DNA from: a virus
DNA: 26,873 bases
Strand: one strand, 5' to 3'
IMG/VR virus record: IMGVR_UViG_3300010299_000049
Span: 1-26,873 of that record
Of this stretch, positions 23,873 to 26,873 are shown in pieces. The notes beneath the pieces are model-generated. The model saw nothing but the letters and a program-made list of their open reading frames with translations. It ran no database searches and had not been told where the DNA came from. The position numbers and the translations under genes are program-made. Numbering within the stretch: position 1 is the stretch's first letter; every line of letters starts with the position of its first letter.

Positions 23873-24014
23873 ACAATTTCAAGAAGATTGGAGTAATAAA
23901 TACAAACGTAATATTGATTGCTCCAATCCTAAAGGATTTTCACAAAAAGCACATTGTGCTGCTAGAAAAAAGAGAGCAAGAGGTGAGGAAACCAAATCGC
24001 TACCAGTGAAATGA
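23859..24014 (+). CDS. 51-residue Cys/Lys-rich peptide (GTG start)
   Basis: The reading frame runs from GTG 23859 to TGA 24012-24014. AGAAGG at 23842-23847 is a good Shine-Dalgarno sequence for that GTG. The product starts MKTFKQFQEDWSNKYKRNID and contains CSNPKGFSQKAHCAARKKRA; this block of Cys, His and basic residues recurs in T4-like cyanophage proteins. It overlaps the S74 gene by 14 bases and the next gene by 4 (ATGA), a typical coupled arrangement. The N-terminal ten residues resemble the T4 capsid-targeting peptide (MKTYQEFIAE), though the expected Leu/Ile before x-Glu is Phe here. Two Cys and one His could bind a metal. Function unknown. A nucleic-acid-binding or head-internal protein is an inference. 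Confidence 0.8.
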   Translation: MKTFKQFQEDWSNKYKRNIDCSNPKGFSQKAHCAARKKRARGEETKSLPVK

Positions 24015-24577
24015 AATCCTTAAAAATTGCGGGAATTGTTTTAGGATCAGTAATAGGAATTGCCCATGTTGGCGTTCTTGGACATTTAATAAAATTATCT
24101 GAGGACATTAAACATCCTCAAATTAATTTGCCAACTGGAAGATATTCTTCATATAAAATAGAAGTTGGGAAGGATGGATACAAGATAGAATACAGAGCTG
24201 ATGATCCAAAGGTATTAAGTTCGGAAAAATCACTCGATCTTGATAAAGAAAAACGGGGATTGTTTGGTGGTGGTTCTGAAAAAAGAACTGAATATCGTCG
24301 TGATGAATATACTGCAGGCGGAACAAGAAATATAGGAGGCGCTGCAATAGACAGCGAGGGAAAGTCTGCAAAAGAAGTAGAGTGCATCGTGGCGGACGCT
24401 GGAGCACGGTCTCAGGGTGCGATGGCAGGTAGTGCTATTTCTGCTGGTGTGGCAGTTCCAGCTTTAATTAACATTCCCTATATTGGATGGTTAGCGGCAG
24501 GTTGGGCGACACTATTGGGACAAAATATTGGATCTGAAATTGGTTCTGAGGTTGGGTCTGCTTTTAATGATTGCTAA
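24011..24577 (+). CDS. Membrane protein with glycine-zipper C-terminus (hypothetical)
   Basis: 188 residues. Residues 5-27 (KIAGIVLGSVIGIAHVGVLG) form one transmembrane segment right at the N-terminus, without a clear signal-peptidase site. Residues 45-66 (YSSYKIEVGKDGYKIEYRAD) are a soluble beta-like region, and 70-125 are charged. Residues 130-186 are Gly/Ala-rich and hydrophobic (GAMAGSAISAGVAVPALINI, then PYIGWLAAGWATLLGQNIGS), ending in repeated GSEIGSEVGS, a glycine-zipper pattern that could insert into or pack within membranes. It overlaps the 51-residue gene by 4 bases. It could be an ejected membrane-active virion protein or an envelope modifier made in infection. A holin role is not excluded but is unsupported by any endolysin nearby. 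Confidence 0.78.
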   Translation: MKSLKIAGIVLGSVIGIAHVGVLGHLIKLSEDIKHPQINLPTGRYSSYKIEVGKDGYKIEYRADDPKVLSSEKSLDLDKEKRGLFGGGSEKRTEYRRDEYTAGGTRNIGGAAIDSEGKSAKEVECIVADAGARSQGAMAGSAISAGVAVPALINIPYIGWLAAGWATLLGQNIGSEIGSEVGSAFNDC

Positions 24578-24580
24578 ATA
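24574..24580 (+). promoter_or_regulatory. Putative late promoter (CTAAATA) overlapping a stop codon
   Basis: CTAAATA contains the TAA stop (24575-24577) of the membrane protein gene and lies 21 bases before the ATG at 24602. It resembles the arrangement at 16369, where the motif also overlaps the stop codon. Confidence 0.55.
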
Positions 24581-24601
24581 ATAAAAAGTCCTGTTTGTGG
24601 C

Positions 24602-25945
24602 ATGAAAAAATATTGTCGTCTTTGTAAGAAAAAAGAACATCGTGAGGAATGCGGATTTGGTCCCAAAATGTGGGACAAGTATTCTGTAGATGATGCTACC
24701 GATAAAGAGCAAGAAACTGCTGCGAAAGAATCTGGAATTATTGATGTTGAAGAAGAAAACAAGAGTGGTGATAGTTCTTTGCGTGACTGGTTTACTAAGA
24801 GTCGCGCTTCTGATGGCACCCCTGGTTGGGTTCAATTGGGCGGTAAATACGCAGGAAAACCCTGTGCCAAACAACCAGGACAAACAACCAAACCAAAGTG
24901 CGGTTCCAGTAAGATGAAACGCAATCTTGACAAAGGTGAAGAAGAAACGGCATTCCGTCGTAAGAATCAAAAAGATCCAAATCCAGATAGAAAAGGAAAG
25001 GCAATTAACGTGGCCACTGAAGAAACAAAAAAAGATCATGAATACTCCATGGCTCGTTCTGAGATAAAAACTCTCAAAAATGCTGCTAAGAGATTAGAGA
25101 AGAAAATGGGCAAAAAAGGTGAGGGAAATCTTGAAGCCTGGGTTCAATCCAAAATCACAAAAGCGGCGGATTATATTGACACAGCTGCGGACTATGTTAC
25201 CAATGAAGAAAAAGATGCATGTTACCATAAGGTAAAGTCTCGTTATAAAGTTTGGCCAAGTGCATATGCTTCTGGCGCATTAGTTAAGTGTCGCAAAAAA
25301 GGTGCTAAAAACTGGGGCAAGAGTACCAAGAAAGAAGGATATGAATATTCAAACTGGAGAGAAGACTTCAAAGCGATGGAATATGAATTCATTGATGTGA
25401 TTACTCCAGATCCACTGGAACCAACAAAGGGAATTGGCAGTGAAATGATCGGAATTGAAGAGGCAGTAAGAGTTCCTCAAAAAACAGGAACAATTGTTTT
25501 TGTATACCTTACTTTTAGAGGAAAAGCATATACCATTCAAATGTTCTTCCCATCAGTAAAACTTCCAAGTAGATCTGAAATTCAAGATCAGATTGATAAG
25601 GTATATCCTGGAGGAAAGGTGAGAAGTTATCACACATCTGATTACAAACCAGGAGAACCAGTTTTTCATACAGAAGATTGGCAAAAAGTTAATAGACAAG
25701 ATAAAACCGATGGATTAAGTCCTGCTGCTGTAAAAGCATACCGCAGAGAAAATCCAGGTTCTAAACTGAAGACCGCTGTGACCAAGAAACCATCAGAACT
25801 TAAAGCAGGTTCTAAGGATGCAAAGCGTCGTAAGTCGTTCTGTTCAAGAATGAGTGGCATGAAGAGGCGTCTCACTTCTGCTAAAACTGCTAGAGATCCT
25901 GATAGCAGAATCAACAAAGCACTCCGTCGTTGGAACTGTAACTAA
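24602..25945 (+). CDS. Basic multi-domain Cys-rich protein (DUF6321/DUF5872-like fusion)
   Basis: 447 residues, strongly basic. Segments in order: residues 5-17, C-x2-C-x4-H-x3-C, close to a zinc knuckle; 59-140, SLRDWFTKSRASDGTPGWVQ, LGGKYAGKPCAKQPG, KCGSSKMKRNL and RRKNQKDPNPDRKGKA, recalled as DUF6321-like; 144-200, HEYSMARSEIKTLKNAAKRL with AWVQSKITKAADYIDTAADY, helical; 207-240, CYHKVKSRYKVWPSAYASGA with LVKCRKKGAKNWG, recalled as DUF5872-like; 290-355, a YPGGKV-type alpha/beta domain; and 386-446, SKLKTAVTKKPSELKAGSKD, RRKSFCSRMSGMKRRL and LRRWNC. Each block occurs in cyanophage proteins of unknown function. Nucleic-acid or metal binding is plausible from composition. The DUF names are from memory. 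The next gene starts on the last base of its stop codon. Confidence 0.85.
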   Translation: MKKYCRLCKKKEHREECGFGPKMWDKYSVDDATDKEQETAAKESGIIDVEEENKSGDSSLRDWFTKSRASDGTPGWVQLGGKYAGKPCAKQPGQTTKPKCGSSKMKRNLDKGEEETAFRRKNQKDPNPDRKGKAINVATEETKKDHEYSMARSEIKTLKNAAKRLEKKMGKKGEGNLEAWVQSKITKAADYIDTAADYVTNEEKDACYHKVKSRYKVWPSAYASGALVKCRKKGAKNWGKSTKKEGYEYSNWREDFKAMEYEFIDVITPDPLEPTKGIGSEMIGIEEAVRVPQKTGTIVFVYLTFRGKAYTIQMFFPSVKLPSRSEIQDQIDKVYPGGKVRSYHTSDYKPGEPVFHTEDWQKVNRQDKTDGLSPAAVKAYRRENPGSKLKTAVTKKPSELKAGSKDAKRRKSFCSRMSGMKRRLTSAKTARDPDSRINKALRRWNCN

Positions 25946-26274
25946 TGAAAAACTTCAAACAATTCTTATCAGAAAGCGTTACCATTCAGGGCGACTTTAA
26001 CGGAACTCTGAATGTTGGTTACGATCCTGTTCAACAAAAAGTCAGTGAACAAAATCAATATATTGCTGATGTAATGTGGATGGGAAGTATATATAGAATG
26101 ACACTAGAAAAAAAGGAATCGATAAGACTTCCCTCTACACAAGAATTAGCAGAACAACTTCAAGGAGAATATCCTGGGGCAATTGTTCAAAGAATTTATC
26201 CAGTAGAACCAAAACCAGAAGTTAAAATTGCAGACGTTAAGAGATATCATCCAGGAAAATTAGAGTGGGTATAA
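25945..26274 (+). CDS. Conserved hypothetical protein with capsid-targeting-like N-terminus
   Basis: 109 residues; the ATG overlaps the preceding stop by one base (TAATG). The N-terminus MKNFKQFLSES resembles the T4 capsid-targeting peptide of internal head proteins (MKTYQEFIAEA), including a possible prohead protease site of the (L/I)-x-Glu type after LSE. The rest (QGDFNGTLNVG, WMGSIYRMTLEKKESIRLPS, TQELAEQLQGEYPGAIVQRI) is an alpha/beta domain. It shares with residues 290-345 of the preceding protein an aromatic Gly-x-x-Tyr strand, then LPS-x-x-E, a helix and Tyr-Pro-Gly. It ends in PGKLEWV. A packaged internal head protein is inferred; no activity can be named. Confidence 0.8.
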   Translation: MKNFKQFLSESVTIQGDFNGTLNVGYDPVQQKVSEQNQYIADVMWMGSIYRMTLEKKESIRLPSTQELAEQLQGEYPGAIVQRIYPVEPKPEVKIADVKRYHPGKLEWV

Positions 26275-26277
26275 ATT

Positions 26278-26873
26278 ATGGCTCAGTGGAATAAAAATGA
26301 ACAAGACTTCTTGAATCAAGAGAGAAGTCTCTTTGAGGTTTTTAATATTGCTGATCACTGGGGAAACCAGACAGACTGGAGACCTCAGTTTTCCGACAAT
26401 AACAGACTAAAGGTTGCTCCCTTCCAAACAGTTTTCTTCAATACTTTCCAGTATGGATTGGAGACTGATGTATGGGATCAAAGAATTATTGGAGTTGGAT
26501 CTGCTACTCATAATCCAACTTCCAGTAATGTGGTTATGGAAGTTGGATCTACTGCTGGTAGTAAGGTTGTCAGGCAGACGAAGAATGTAATGAGATACAT
26601 TCCTGGTAGACCAGCAACTCTTGCATTTGCAGTTCGTCTAGAAACACCACAAGTCGGTATTCGCAGAAGATTCGGATTGTTTAATGAGACTGATGGTGCT
26701 TTCTTTGAGGATGATGGTGGCACATATTCTTATGTAATTCGCAGCAGTGTATCTGGTATCACTACAGAAACAAGAGTAACCAGAGAAAACTGGAATGGTG
26801 AAAAGTTTGATGGTAACGGATACACTGGTGTAACTGCTGATGCTACAAAACAGCAGATGATTTCCATTAACTA
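26278..26873 (+). CDS. N-terminal part of a virion structural protein (partial)
   Basis: The gene begins at ATG 26278, 3 bases after the preceding stop, and is open to the window edge, with 198 residues visible. The start AQWNKNEQDFLNQERSLFEV, then FQTVFFNTFQYGLETDVWDQ, is familiar from large virion proteins of T4-like cyanophages. The later segment (GIRRRFGLFNETDGAFFEDD, VIRSSVSGITTETRVTRENW, NGEKFDGNGYTG) is a beta-sandwich-like region seen in the same family, ending here in the conserved TKQQMISIN. A Cys-poor, aromatic-rich composition also fits a structural protein. Length, C-terminal domains and exact virion location cannot be seen. Confidence 0.8.
   Translation, partial: MAQWNKNEQDFLNQERSLFEVFNIADHWGNQTDWRPQFSDNNRLKVAPFQTVFFNTFQYGLETDVWDQRIIGVGSATHNPTSSNVVMEVGSTAGSKVVRQTKNVMRYIPGRPATLAFAVRLETPQVGIRRRFGLFNETDGAFFEDDGGTYSYVIRSSVSGITTETRVTRENWNGEKFDGNGYTGVTADATKQQMISIN

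Noticed and set aside
23895-23902. AATAAATA late promoter motif inside the 51-residue gene
   Set aside because: The motif matches but is inside a coding region more than 100 bases before the next start. In AT-rich DNA this is expected by chance.

Overview
This window looks like part of the late structural region of a T4-like marine myovirus. It most resembles the T4-like cyanophages of marine Prochlorococcus or Synechococcus. The evidence is a syntenic run of recognisable T4 homologues (gp8, then gp13, gp14, gp15, gp16), a giant DUF4815-type protein, AT-rich sequence, all genes on the + strand with almost no intergenic space, and repeated T4-type late promoter motifs ((T/C/A)(A/T)TAAATA or CTAAATA) at the gene junctions. 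No photosynthesis or other host-diagnostic gene is present, so the host is an inference.

Layout. 1-4712: the 3' end of a large structural protein, a fibre-like protein with a LamG/concanavalin-like domain, and baseplate wedge gp8. 4719-12182: one 2487-codon DUF4815-type virion protein. 12188-12578: two small overlapping genes. 12618-16376: the neck, tail-completion and packaging block (gp13, gp14, gp15, small terminase gp16). 16400-23872: a fibre/adhesin cassette lying directly downstream of gp16, where T4 would have gp17. It holds a small beta-sandwich protein, a 104-residue fibre-like protein, a 697-residue fibre, a small coiled-coil protein, a 223-residue fibre N-terminus-like protein, a 1065-residue collagen-like fibre with a C-terminal S74 self-cleaving chaperone, and a stand-alone S74 chaperone gene. 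23859-26274: a tightly overlapped cluster of four unexplained genes: a 51-residue Cys/Lys-rich peptide with a GTG start, a glycine-zipper membrane protein, a 447-residue basic fusion of several short Cys-containing domains, and a 109-residue protein whose N-terminus resembles the T4 capsid-targeting peptide. 26278-26873: the 5' end of another large structural gene, cut by the window edge. No intergenic gap exceeds about 60 bases. I see no tRNA, CRISPR, integrase or insertion sequence.

How it works together. gp8 and the DUF4815 protein belong to the baseplate and tail tip. gp13/gp14/gp15 join head and tail, and gp16 recognises DNA for packaging. The fibre cassette presumably provides host adsorption, with S74 domains trimerising the fibres and then cleaving themselves off. 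The same small beta modules recur in gp8, the DUF4815 protein, gp14 and gp15, as though common decorations were grafted onto different virion scaffolds.

The most unusual features are (i) two intrinsic terminators that contain a T4-like late promoter inside the hairpin, (ii) the Cys/Lys-rich multi-domain cluster with capsid-targeting-like N-termini, and (iii) the modular fibre cassette between gp16 and the expected gp17.
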